Shown here piece by piece: positions 1 through 8,367 of a stretch of DNA of 26,560 bases; within the stretch, counting starts at the first letter, position 1, and the number at the start of each line of letters is the position of its first letter. The DNA is taken from the NCBI GenBank assembly GCA_002435825.1, contig DIVL01000019.1, positions 18,716-45,275 of the forward strand, written 5' to 3'. The notes beneath the pieces were generated by a model that was not told the origin of the DNA, did not search any database, and was given only the letters and a program-made list of their open reading frames with translations. A program made the translations under genes and the position numbers. This stretch comes from Anaerolineaceae bacterium UBA6133 (GTDB lineage Bacteria > Chloroflexota > Anaerolineae > Anaerolineales > Anaerolineaceae).

Positions 1-91
1 CTCTCACCCCAAGCAAGCATCAGCGGAGTCCGCAAGTGAAGCGTATTCCGCCCTTCCGACCATCGTTGCCTCCCTGTACCCCCTCCATAAC

Positions 92-120
92 TTGCCGATT
101 TTGAAGGGGCAAGGTATAGT
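92..120 (+). promoter_or_regulatory. Putative sigma70-type promoter for the glycosyltransferase-NHL gene
   Basis: A -35-like TTGCCG (92-97) is separated by exactly 17 bases from a -10-like TATAGT (115-120). This would start transcription near 127 and give a leader of about 30 bases carrying the GGAGA ribosome site before the ATG at 158. Seen by eye only; the spacing is ideal and the hexamers are near consensus. Confidence 0.45.
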
Positions 121-157
121 TTACAATCATCTGAGAAACAATACCGGAGACAAATTT

Positions 158-3100
158 ATGTCCGTTGAAAGCCTGGCATCCCCTGTCAAAACCCGCGACG
201 ACCGCTGGCTCGATAAAGCCGTATTTCCCTGGTGGCCTAACTTCACCGTCGAACAGCTGCTGATCGCGCTCATCATCATCCTCACCCTCATAACGCGCTT
301 CTATGACCTCGGCGCGCGCACCATGGCGCACGACGAGATCAACCACGTCGTTCCGGCCTACACCATCGAAAATTACGTTTACGATCCTGTCACGCATGGA
401 CCGTTCCAGTTCCATGCCCTGGCGCTTTCTTACTTCCTCTTCGGCGACTCGGATTTTTCCGCCCGCGTACCTGCTGCGCTGTTTGGCATCGCGGTGGTGC
501 TCTTTACGCTGTTCGCCTGGCGGCGCTATCTTGGTCGGGTTGGGTCGCTTTGTGCCGCCACGCTCTTCATGATCTCGCCTTTTATCCTCTTCTACAGCCG
601 CTATACCCGCAACGAAATCTTCATCGTCTTCTGGGGGCTGGTGATGCTCTGGCTCTTCCTGCGCTACATGGAAGACGGTCAGACCAAATGGCTTTACTGG
701 CTGACCTTCATCACAGCCATGCATTACGCTGACAAAGCTACCTCGTATATCTTCACCGCGGAAGCGTCTATCTTCCTGGCATTATTGTTCATTTTCGGGG
801 CTCTGCGCCGCAAATGGAAGTCCGACAATTCCAAAAATCGTTTCCTGATCGCCGTTGTGATCACGCTGGCTTTAATCGTTGTCACGCTAGGCGTGTATAT
901 ACTTGGAAGGACACCCGCGCCGATGCAGACAGGCGGCGTCTCACCCGAGGGTGGAGGCGTTTCGCACCTGATCAACTCAAAACTGCCCTTATACGCAGCC
1001 GGAGGTGCGACAGGCATCTCAGCTATCGCTGCCATCGTTTTCCTTATTCAGGGTCTGGGCTGGAAGCAAATCCGTTCTTCCCGCACTTTTGACCTGATCG
1101 TTCTGCCCCTGATCCTAATTCTTCCCTTGTTGGTTGCCATACCTCTTTCGCTTCTGGGCTTCGATGCCACCGATTACAGCCAAACTGGAATCATTCGTTC
1201 CGGAATCGTTTTTAGCCTTCTGATAGCAGTATCCCTCGTTTTGGGAATGCTCTGGAACCGCAAAACCTTCCTGCGCAGTGCGGCCATCTTCTGGGGAATT
1301 TTCATCGTCTTTTACACCTCGTTTTTCAGCCACGGAGAAGGTTTTTTCAAAGGCATCGTCGGCGCTCTGGGATACTGGATGCAGCAGCAAGCTGTTGAGC
1401 GGGGTACCCAGCCGCTTTACTATTACGCGTTGGTTCAGATCCCCATGTACGAGTATTTGCCTGCTTTGGGAACGATCTTTGCGCTCATCATTGGATTTTT
1501 CCGCAGACTTTTCTTCGCCAAGGTGGATGAACCTTTCACCCATGTGATCGACTCAGTCGAATCCGAACAGGAAATGGCTGGTGAATTGGAGACAAAGGGT
1601 GCACAACATCAACTTTCGGAAGTGGAAACTGCAATAGACGAATCCCCGGATGCACTTATCATGTCAGAGGAATTGCAGCTCGAGGAAGATCTGCCCGCCG
1701 GTGAGACCGGGCAGGAAGAGCCTGTCCGTCCCGGTGGAATTAGGCGATTCTTCACCGACCCGCCAGAAGATGCGAGCCGCGCCGAAAAGCTGCCAACCCT
1801 GGCCTTGCTGCTCTTCTGGTCCGGGATGAGCTTGCTGGCGTTTTCTTTTGCCGGCGAACGCATGCCCTGGCTGACCACCCACATCACCATGCCTATGATC
1901 CTGGCTGCTGGCTGGGCTTTAGGCTACCTGATCGAGAAAACTGACTGGCAGGAAGTCCGCGAAAAGCGCGGTTGGCTGGTTTTGCTGTTGAGCGGCGTTT
2001 TCCTGATTGCTGTTGGCAGTTTGCTCGGCAGCCTGCTGGGCAAAGAGCCGCCCTTCCAGGGGAAAGACTTGCTCCAACTGCAGGCGACCAGCGATTTCCT
2101 GCTTGCACTGGTAGGCACCCTGGGCGCTGGCGCTGGCTTGTTTGCCCTGCTGAAAGACTGGGGAGGCGCCAACTTCTGGAAAGCCACTCTGTTGGCATTT
2201 TTTAGTCTGCTCAGCCTGCAAACCGCCCGAACAGCCTACCGCGCCGCCTACATCAATTACGACAACGCCATGGAGCTCCTGGTCTACGCGCATGCCACCC
2301 GCGATATGAAAGACACCGTCGAGCAGATTGAAGCCATCTCAAAGCGACTGTATGGCGATAAAACCATCAAGGTCGCCTACGACAACGACGTGCGCTACCC
2401 CTATTGGTGGTACATGCGCGACTATCCCAACAAAGTTGATTTTGATACCAACGTCTCTAAGTCCTTGCAGGATTCCCCCATTATCGTGGTCGGTTCATCG
2501 AATTTTTCCAAAATCGAACCGGTAGTGCGCGACGGATACTACCGTTATGACTACAAACGCATGTGGTGGCCAAACGAATCGCTTTATCGCGATTGGAGTC
2601 TTGCGAGCGTTCTGCGGGATTGGAAAGACCCTGCCAAACGCTCAGCCATCTGGCAGCTCTGGTTCAACCGCGACTACACAGAGTATGCCACCGCCTTCAA
2701 CAACCCCTCGCTGACCCTCGCCACCTGGTCGCCCAGCGATACCGCGCGCATGTACATCAAAAAAGACGTCGCCGCGATGATCTGGGAGTACGGCGTCAGC
2801 CCGGAGCCGGAAGAGCCGCGTGTGGACCCATACGCCGCCAATACCATCAGCCTCGATCCATTGAGCGTGATTAATTTTGCGGGCGAGAGCACCTTCAATG
2901 CTCCCCGCGATATCGCCACAGCTGCAGATGGCAGCCTGTTCGTGGCGGACTCGCGCAACCATCGCATCGTGCACCTCGATTCGCAGGGCTTGTTCCTCAA
3001 TGCCTTTGGCGGCTACGGCAATGTGATGGATGGAGAAATCCCCGGAGGGCTGATGAACGAGCCCTGGGGCGTTGCAGTTGGCTTGGACGGGAATGTCTAC

Positions 3101-3733
3101 GTCGCGGACACATGGAACCATCGCATCCAGGTTTTCACACCTGATGGGCAGTTCCTGCGGATGTGGAGTGTCTTCGAAGTGAATGGTCTGCCGGACGGCT
3201 TCTGGGGTCCTCGCGGAATCGCAATCGACCAGACCGGGCGCGTCTTTGTGACCGACACCGGCAAGCAGCGCGTGGTTGTCTTCGATTCGAACGGAACTTA
3301 CCTGACCCAATTTGGCGGTCTGGGGCTCGAAGCCGGCAACCTGGACGAACCGGTTGGGATCGAGATCAGCTCGGATGGCAAGATTTACATCGCCGACACC
3401 TGGAACTACCGCGTGCAGGTCTTTGAACCGGACCCATCCGGGCTGCAGTTCCGCTCAGCCAGGTTGTGGGAGGTGGACGCCTGGAGCTCGGACTCGCTGG
3501 ACAACAAACCCTTCCTGGCGCTGGATCAAGACGGAGACGTGTATATCACAGATCCCGACCGTGGGCGCGTGATTGGGTTTGATGGTGAAGGGACCTTCAA
3601 AATCCTGTGGGGCGGGTTCGACAACAGCTACCTGATGGGAGTCATCAGCGGCATCGCCACCACCGCCGACGGCAAGGTTTGGGTGTCCGACTCCACCAGC
3701 AACACCCTGCTGCTTTTCCATCCGCCTGAGTAG
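158..3733 (+). CDS. Agl23/GT39-like membrane glycosyltransferase fused to an NHL beta-propeller
   Basis: The protein has 1191 residues from ATG 158, chosen because GGAGA lies 7 bases upstream; an in-frame codon at 92 lacks a ribosome site. Residues ~35-700 are polytopic membrane protein of the GT39 / 'flippase-associated Agl23' type. They begin with a first helix followed by an extracytoplasmic loop with the Asp59-Glu60 pair (MAHDEINH) expected of dolichol/polyprenyl-phosphosugar GT-C enzymes. An acidic, probably disordered cytosolic loop lies at about 455-527. After the last helix comes a soluble Trp/Tyr-rich domain (~700-900). Then ~900-1191 hold about six NHL repeats with recurring (Y/F)VAD(T/S)xNHRIxxF motifs, which would form one six-bladed propeller outside the membrane. 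Family knowledge suggests transfer of a lipid-linked sugar to protein or polysaccharide; the acceptor is unknown. It converges with the GH2 gene. Confidence 0.8.
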   Translation: MSVESLASPVKTRDDRWLDKAVFPWWPNFTVEQLLIALIIILTLITRFYDLGARTMAHDEINHVVPAYTIENYVYDPVTHGPFQFHALALSYFLFGDSDFSARVPAALFGIAVVLFTLFAWRRYLGRVGSLCAATLFMISPFILFYSRYTRNEIFIVFWGLVMLWLFLRYMEDGQTKWLYWLTFITAMHYADKATSYIFTAEASIFLALLFIFGALRRKWKSDNSKNRFLIAVVITLALIVVTLGVYILGRTPAPMQTGGVSPEGGGVSHLINSKLPLYAAGGATGISAIAAIVFLIQGLGWKQIRSSRTFDLIVLPLILILPLLVAIPLSLLGFDATDYSQTGIIRSGIVFSLLIAVSLVLGMLWNRKTFLRSAAIFWGIFIVFYTSFFSHGEGFFKGIVGALGYWMQQQAVERGTQPLYYYALVQIPMYEYLPALGTIFALIIGFFRRLFFAKVDEPFTHVIDSVESEQEMAGELETKGAQHQLSEVETAIDESPDALIMSEELQLEEDLPAGETGQEEPVRPGGIRRFFTDPPEDASRAEKLPTLALLLFWSGMSLLAFSFAGERMPWLTTHITMPMILAAGWALGYLIEKTDWQEVREKRGWLVLLLSGVFLIAVGSLLGSLLGKEPPFQGKDLLQLQATSDFLLALVGTLGAGAGLFALLKDWGGANFWKATLLAFFSLLSLQTARTAYRAAYINYDNAMELLVYAHATRDMKDTVEQIEAISKRLYGDKTIKVAYDNDVRYPYWWYMRDYPNKVDFDTNVSKSLQDSPIIVVGSSNFSKIEPVVRDGYYRYDYKRMWWPNESLYRDWSLASVLRDWKDPAKRSAIWQLWFNRDYTEYATAFNNPSLTLATWSPSDTARMYIKKDVAAMIWEYGVSPEPEEPRVDPYAANTISLDPLSVINFAGESTFNAPRDIATAADGSLFVADSRNHRIVHLDSQGLFLNAFGGYGNVMDGEIPGGLMNEPWGVAVGLDGNVYVADTWNHRIQVFTPDGQFLRMWSVFEVNGLPDGFWGPRGIAIDQTGRVFVTDTGKQRVVVFDSNGTYLTQFGGLGLEAGNLDEPVGIEISSDGKIYIADTWNYRVQVFEPDPSGLQFRSARLWEVDAWSSDSLDNKPFLALDQDGDVYITDPDRGRVIGFDGEGTFKILWGGFDNSYLMGVISGIATTADGKVWVSDSTSNTLLLFHPPE

Positions 3734-3757
3734 ATCTTTATTAGCTTGAGCATCAAT

Positions 3758-3788
3758 AAAAAAATAGCCCTTCCGGGCTATTTTTTTT
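3758..3788. terminator. Bidirectional intrinsic terminator
   Basis: AATAGCCC / GGGCTATT stem with a TTCC loop, flanked by an A-run on the left and a T-run on the right, so it works on both strands. It lies between the convergent glycosyltransferase-NHL gene and the GH2 gene. Confidence 0.9.
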
Positions 3789-5574
3789 ACTCTTCCATTG
3801 CCTGGTATAGCTCCAGGTGAGCTTCGCGCAGACGGGTGGAGTCCATTTTCTCGACCTTGCGGTCGTAGGTCAGATAGCCGTTGATCTCTGTCTCGATGTC
3901 GGTGGTTTGAGTGTAGATCGCCACGGAAAGCCCCAGGGGAATGAGGGGTTTCACCTGCTCTTCCAACAATCTCAGGTAGGCCGCAGTGAGAGAATCAAAA
4001 TCCTGGTAGTGACCATAACCAAAACGCTTCTTCTCAGTGTATACGTGCCCGTCCACCTGCATGGTGTAACCTCCGAACTCGGTCACAGCCAAAATGCGCT
4101 CATCCGGTTGGGAGGCACTCAGGGCTTTCAAGTACACGTGCCGGCTCTGAAAGTCCCCCCCTCCCTGGTCAAACCAGCCGGATGCATGATCCACCAGGCG
4201 GGTTGGGTCATAGCCCTTGACCCAGTAGGAAGTAAGGATTGCATGGAATTGCCCCCAACTTTCGTTGAATGGCACCCACACGGCGATGCAGGGGAAGTGG
4301 TAGAGGCTGTCAATCAGATGTTTCAGTTCCTGGCGATATTCCTCGCGGTTTTCGGGATCTTCCCTGCCAAAACGGTGCAAACGGCGAATGTCGGAGCGAT
4401 GAACACCCGAGGTGAAGGTGAATGCAACCACGGAGTCCTTGGTGGAAAGTCCGCCATTGGGCATGTCCTGCCAGACGATCATGCCGAGGCGGTCACAGGC
4501 GTAATACCAGCGCGCCGGCTCAACCTTGACATGCTTGCGGATCATGTTGCAGCCAATCTTTTTGGCGTATTCAATATCAAACAGCATGGCTTCCTCGGAA
4601 GGGGCAGTGTAGAGCCCTTCAGGGAAGTAGCCCTGGTCCAGCGGACCGAACTGAAAGATAGGCTCATCGTTGAGCGTAAAGCGCCATAAGCCCTTTTTGT
4701 CGCGCGCCTTGCCAAACTTGCGCATGCCGAAGTAGCTGCCCACCTCATCCACCACCACCCCATTAACCTTTAGCCTGACGACCAAATCGTATAGATAGGG
4801 GTGATCGGGATGCCACTTTTTCGGGTCCGAAATGTGCAGCAGCATATCACTTGCAGAGGTAATGCGTTCGCGAGCCACTTCCTGCCCCTCAAAAGACGCT
4901 ATTGCTTCCAACTCCATTTGCGATTTATCGACCGCATCAGATAAAGCCACTTCGATCAGCAAGTTGCTCGCATCGAGGTTGGGTGTCAGTTTCAAACTGC
5001 AGATGTGCTGCCTGGGCAGGACCTCCAACCAGACTGTCTGCCAGATACCCGAGACAGAGGTGTACCAGATTCCGTTCTGTTCAAGACACTGTTTGCCCTT
5101 TTGGTGCATCTCAGCCTCAGTGGCATCGGTGACGGCCAAAACCAGCTCATTTTCTCCTTCAACCAGAAAGTCTGTGATGTCGAAACTAAAAGGCAAATAG
5201 CCGCCCCAGTGACCGCCAACCTTGCTGCCGTTGATCCACAACTCGCAGGCAAAGTCCACCGCCCCAAAGTGCAGCTGCACCGCCTTATCCTCGGCATGGC
5301 TCACATGGAAGCTGCGTCGGTACCAGAGTTTCTCATCCGGCTGCAGCACGTGCTCCACACCCGACAGCCTGGATTCAGGGGCATAAGGCACCAGGATTTT
5401 TTCCCCGAAAGATGCAGGCCGTGGGCTTTCTAAATTCTGTATGGCGCAATCCCACCAGCCGTTGAGGTTCTGCCAGTTTCCGCGCACCATTTGCGGACGT
5501 GGGTACTCGGGCAGTGGGATCGGCTGATCGACCTCCCAGGGTGTAGTCAATTTATTATGGACCAATTCAGGCAT
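3787..5574 (-). CDS. Glycoside hydrolase family 2 (beta-galactosidase/glucuronidase-like)
   Basis: The protein has 595 residues. I chose the ATG at 5574 because GAGGA lies 6 bases before it; an in-frame ATG at 5628 would add 18 residues without a good ribosome site. The layout is standard GH2: an N-terminal jelly-roll sugar-binding domain (~1-190, containing WYRRSFHV and the GGHWGGYLPFSFDITD region), an Ig-like linker domain (~190-290) and a TIM barrel (~290-595). The acid/base Glu438 is visible in WVPFNESW and the nucleophile Glu499 in AVTEFGGY. There is no signal peptide, so it probably acts in the cytoplasm on sugars taken up by the cell. It is shorter than LacZ and lacks the extra C-terminal domains. 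The exact sugar specificity cannot be read from the sequence. Confidence 0.88.
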   Translation of the reverse strand: MPELVHNKLTTPWEVDQPIPLPEYPRPQMVRGNWQNLNGWWDCAIQNLESPRPASFGEKILVPYAPESRLSGVEHVLQPDEKLWYRRSFHVSHAEDKAVQLHFGAVDFACELWINGSKVGGHWGGYLPFSFDITDFLVEGENELVLAVTDATEAEMHQKGKQCLEQNGIWYTSVSGIWQTVWLEVLPRQHICSLKLTPNLDASNLLIEVALSDAVDKSQMELEAIASFEGQEVARERITSASDMLLHISDPKKWHPDHPYLYDLVVRLKVNGVVVDEVGSYFGMRKFGKARDKKGLWRFTLNDEPIFQFGPLDQGYFPEGLYTAPSEEAMLFDIEYAKKIGCNMIRKHVKVEPARWYYACDRLGMIVWQDMPNGGLSTKDSVVAFTFTSGVHRSDIRRLHRFGREDPENREEYRQELKHLIDSLYHFPCIAVWVPFNESWGQFHAILTSYWVKGYDPTRLVDHASGWFDQGGGDFQSRHVYLKALSASQPDERILAVTEFGGYTMQVDGHVYTEKKRFGYGHYQDFDSLTAAYLRLLEEQVKPLIPLGLSVAIYTQTTDIETEINGYLTYDRKVEKMDSTRLREAHLELYQAMEE

Positions 5575-5914
5575 TTTGTTCCTCGTTTTCATAACCCATT
5601 CTATCAAATTGATTAAATGAGAGGGCATTCATAACGGTCCGGGTTCTCTTAGAAATCTTCGACATTACTTTTAGTTCAGTGATCAAGGTGATGCCCTCAT
5701 ATTCGCGGTTACCTAATTCTAAGTTATCTGGCGATTTTGTGGTTGAACGCCAATCTTTTAATAGAGATTACCCATGCTTGAATATCCTCAAGCTCAGGAT
5801 TTACCGTCAAACCTCTTTACTGTATATAATCTATTGTTTTTAGCAACCAACTCCCTTAAACGCTGTTATCATGGGGGTTGTAAAGAATCTTTTTAACCAT
5901 TGAAACGGAGCACT
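5575..5914. other. AT-rich intergenic region between divergent GH2 gene and ABC remnant
   Basis: No convincing gene is present. It contains a candidate forward promoter (5801-5830) and an imperfect inverted repeat, ATGAGAGGGCAT (5617-5628) against ATGCCCTCAT (5691-5700), upstream of the GH2 start. The repeat could be a regulator site, but only its symmetry supports this. Confidence 0.4.
5801..5830 (+). promoter_or_regulatory. Putative promoter of the broken ABC transporter locus
   Basis: A perfect TATAAT (5825-5830) sits within TATATAAT. A weak -35-like TTACCG (5801-5806) lies 18 bases upstream. Transcription would start near 5837, about 78 bases before the ATG at 5915. Confidence 0.35.
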
Positions 5915-6126
5915 ATGTCAACAATCATTGTAGATAAGATCGCCAAGAGTTTCGGCACGACTCAAGCCGTTAAAGATGTATCTTTCGAAGTCCGCCCTGG
6001 TGAAATTTTTGGATTGCTCGGTCCGAATGGATCCGGCAAAACAACCTCTATCCGCGTTATTTTGGACATTTATCAACCAGATTTTGGCAGTGTAACCATC
6101 CTTGGCGGTCCCATGACCAATGAATC
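5915..6126 (+). pseudogene. 5' remnant of an ABC exporter ATP-binding protein (NatA/YhaQ-like)
   Basis: From ATG 5915 (ACGGAG 4 bases upstream) about 70 codons read as a normal ABC-2 exporter ATPase. They include the strand-rich start, the A-loop region and Walker A GPNGSGKTT (residues 36-44), and run to the LGGPMTNE segment. Homology then stops abruptly near 6123. The Q-loop, LSGGQ signature, Walker B and H-loop are all absent. The open frame continues to 6301 but encodes an out-of-frame reading of a different gene. The piece cannot hydrolyse ATP. It is the left side of a deletion that also consumed most of the neighbouring permease gene. Confidence 0.85.
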
Positions 6127-6392
6127 ATTTGATTGCGACACCCTTCTCAACCTTCACAACCTTCATGACGCTTTTCCCTTTCACATCTCCGGTCGTGATG
6201 CTCACTCGGCTCTCGGTCGGTCCCGTTCCCGCCTGGCAGCTCATCGCCAGCATCGCGCTGCTGGGGGGCACAGTCATTATCGTCATCCATGGCGTTGCTA
6301 ACCTCTTCAGCTCTCAGTACCTGCTCAGCGGGCAGAAAATAAAAATTGGTTTGTTCTTACAAACGGTGTTTATCGGTCACCGCCGGGCTTGA
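6120..6392 (+). pseudogene. 3' remnant of an ABC-2 type permease (NatB/YhaP-like)
   Basis: In the +1 frame relative to the ATPase piece, ~85 codons resemble the C-terminus of an ABC-2 permease. They show the FPFTSPVVMLTRL loop, a VPAWQ segment, one last hydrophobic helix (IASIALLGGTVIIVIHGVA) and a SSQYLLSGQKI tail. Homologues carry several more helices and a large extracytoplasmic domain upstream; none of that remains. The join to the ATPase fragment is near 6123-6130. This was presumably an ATPase-permease operon that lost roughly the 3' two-thirds of the first gene and most of the second in one event. Confidence 0.75.
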
Positions 6393-6404
6393 CCCAATCT
6401 GACG

Positions 6405-6437
6405 AAAAACAGCAGACCAAGCAGTCTGCTGTTTTTT
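6405..6437 (+). terminator. Intrinsic terminator behind the ABC remnant
   Basis: AACAGCAGAC / GTCTGCTGTT perfect 10-base stem with a 6-base loop (CAAGCA), followed by a T-run. It probably marks the end of the original ABC operon. Confidence 0.9.
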
Positions 6438-6476
6438 GGCGCAATACTTGCAACACCTCCCGTTAACGAGGAACCT

Positions 6477-7631
6477 ATGAAGTCACAAAAATCCTTGATG
6501 TTCATGCTGTTGGCAATTTTGCTTTTGAGCGCCTGTCAACCTCAACCCAACCCTGCCACCCCCACAGACCCCCTGGATAGCATTCGCACCGAAGCTGCCC
6601 GAACGGTTGAGGCACTCACCACTGAAATTGTTGCAACGGACCAGGCTGCCCGCACCCAAACCGCGATCTTTTTCGTACCTTCCCCGGTGCCGCCAACCCC
6701 CGAGCCAACTCCAGCTCCCACCCTCAGCCTGCCAACTGACCCTGCGGTCCCCACCGCCACCCTGCTAACCACACTCACTCCCTCCGGGAGTTGCGATCAG
6801 GCAGCTTTTATCGATGAAACCATTCCCGACGGCAGCCAATTCCCTCCCGGGACGGTTTTTACCAAAACCTGGACATTGCGCAACGCAGGCTCCTGCACCT
6901 GGAATGCCGACTACGATGTGGTTTTCAGCAGTGGTGATCCCATGAACGCGCCCGCAGTCATTCCCCTCACCAAGGACTCTGTTCCACCGGGCAGCAATGT
7001 GACAATCTCCATTCCGTTCACGTCCCCGCTGGTTGGCGGCAGTTACCGGGCGGATTTCAAGCTGCGCAACGCGGACGGCGTGCTCTTCAGTTTCAAGGAT
7101 CCATCGCAGACCTTCTGGGTGGAGATTCAGGTCATGACCGGAAAGATCGACTTGGTGGCGATGGCGTGCAGCATCCGTTGGACTAATGCCTCAGGTGAAC
7201 TCCCTTGCCCGGGTCTGCCGACGGACACGCGCGGATTTGCTTTTACAGACTTTGCGCCTGTGCTTGAAAATGGTGCTAAAGATGACGAACCTGCCTTATG
7301 GCTTGGCGTACAGCAGATTCAGGACGGCATACTACGCGGCACATTACCTGTCATGCTGATACCCGAAAATGCCAAATTCAGCACAATTTTGGGCTGTGCA
7401 AACGACCAGGAGGCTTGCGACGTGACTTTGCGGCTCAGCTACCAGGAGGGCGATAAAGCGCCGGTAGAGATCGCCCACTGGCAGAAAGTTTATGATGGCA
7501 AGCTGCTGAGCATCAACCAGGACCTGTCCGCGCTTTCCGGAAAAAGTGTTCGGATCATCCTGCAGCTTGAGGCAAATGGCTCGCCTCAGGGAGACACCAT
7601 CCACCTGCTTGCACCAGTCATAGCACCCTGA
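6477..7631 (+). CDS. Lipoprotein with NBR1-like Ig (FW) domain and a C-terminal beta-rich domain
   Basis: The protein has 384 residues; the ATG at 6477 is preceded by CGAGGAA. A lipoprotein signal ends in the lipobox LLLSAC (lipidated Cys ~20). A Thr/Pro/Ala-rich stalk follows to ~100. Then comes an Ig-like domain (~105-215) of the 'next to BRCA1' type, with the diagnostic TKTWTLRNAGSCTWN opening and a VPPGSNVTISIPFTSP core. The last ~165 residues form an unassigned beta-rich module with four Cys. By family knowledge these domains are common in surface lipoproteins of Chloroflexota; their ligand is unknown. The next gene is a shorter paralogue. An adhesive or polymer-binding role at the cell surface is a guess. 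Confidence 0.8.
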   Translation: MKSQKSLMFMLLAILLLSACQPQPNPATPTDPLDSIRTEAARTVEALTTEIVATDQAARTQTAIFFVPSPVPPTPEPTPAPTLSLPTDPAVPTATLLTTLTPSGSCDQAAFIDETIPDGSQFPPGTVFTKTWTLRNAGSCTWNADYDVVFSSGDPMNAPAVIPLTKDSVPPGSNVTISIPFTSPLVGGSYRADFKLRNADGVLFSFKDPSQTFWVEIQVMTGKIDLVAMACSIRWTNASGELPCPGLPTDTRGFAFTDFAPVLENGAKDDEPALWLGVQQIQDGILRGTLPVMLIPENAKFSTILGCANDQEACDVTLRLSYQEGDKAPVEIAHWQKVYDGKLLSINQDLSALSGKSVRIILQLEANGSPQGDTIHLLAPVIAP

Positions 7632-7646
7632 TGCACACGGCTAAAC

Positions 7647-7675
7647 TTGACAAAACGGGCAATCGCCTTGACAAT
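7647..7675 (+). promoter_or_regulatory. Putative promoter of the second lipoprotein gene
   Basis: Consensus -35 TTGACA (7647-7652), 17-base spacer, -10-like GACAAT (7670-7675). It lies in the 87-base gap between the two lipoprotein genes and suggests the second can be transcribed on its own. Confidence 0.4.
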
Positions 7676-7718
7676 TGTTCATCGATACAACCCGGTCTCT
7701 TGAAGACTTGGAGGAATA

Positions 7719-8357
7719 ATGACGCGAACAAAAATTACTAAACTGCTGCTGGGGCTCAGTGTGGCGATCCTGGCGCTTAGCGCCTGCGGACCGCGCGTAA
7801 GCACGCCCAGTCCAGACCAGATGAAAACCTATGTGGCCGAAACCATTGCGGCGCAACTGACCCGAACCGAAATCGCGCGCCCCAGTGAAACGCCCACTGC
7901 GACGCTTGCGCCTTCCCCCACCCTGTCTCCCCCCACAGCCACTGTTTCTATTCCAACTGCCGCAGTTGGACTTCCCACTACAACTGTTGCCGGACCAGCC
8001 ACAGCCACACCACCTCCACCCCAAACCGGGGTTGATGCCGGCGTTTGGACCTACAGCAATCCAGCCGATGGTGCCAACATCCAGGCTGGCGGAAAATTCA
8101 CCGTAGTGGTCACCTTGATGAACACCGGTACAACCACCTGGAACACCAGCTACTACATCATGCACACCGGCGGACCGGCTATGGGCGCGCCTACCGAGAT
8201 CACCATGCCCTACGATGTACCGCCGAATATGAGCGTGCAGATCGAGATCGAGTTCACCGCCCCCACGGAGACCGGTGCGGTCAAGAGCGATTGGATGATC
8301 GTAAATCCAAGTGATGTGGGCTTCGCCGTCTTCTGGTTTGAATACACCATCGTCTAA
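7719..8357 (+). CDS. Short lipoprotein with NBR1-like Ig domain
   Basis: The protein has 212 residues. The ATG at 7719 has a strong GGAGG ribosome site. The lipoprotein signal ends with ALSAC (Cys ~25). A long low-complexity stalk of Thr/Pro/Ala (~50-105) leads to one NBR1-like Ig domain (~108-212) with FTVVVTLMNTGTTTWN and a VPPNMSVQIEIEFTAP core. It keeps the paired tryptophans typical of the family. It is a truncated-layout paralogue of the gene before it, without the extra C-terminal module. It should sit on the outer face of the cytoplasmic membrane or in the envelope. Confidence 0.8.
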   Translation: MTRTKITKLLLGLSVAILALSACGPRVSTPSPDQMKTYVAETIAAQLTRTEIARPSETPTATLAPSPTLSPPTATVSIPTAAVGLPTTTVAGPATATPPPPQTGVDAGVWTYSNPADGANIQAGGKFTVVVTLMNTGTTTWNTSYYIMHTGGPAMGAPTEITMPYDVPPNMSVQIEIEFTAPTETGAVKSDWMIVNPSDVGFAVFWFEYTIV

Positions 8358-8367
8358 AGCAGGCAGC

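Noticed and set aside
20..724. Minus-strand open frame of 234 codons at the left edge
   Set aside because: Antisense to the N-terminus of the glycosyltransferase; highly charged composition with no family resemblance.
3817..4689. Plus-strand open frame of 290 codons
   Set aside because: Antisense shadow of the GH2 gene, whose catalytic Glu438 and Glu499 lie in this stretch on the other strand.
5900..6301. Intact small ABC ATPase of 133 residues
   Set aside because: Everything after Walker A is missing, and the last ~60 codons are an out-of-frame reading of a permease end.
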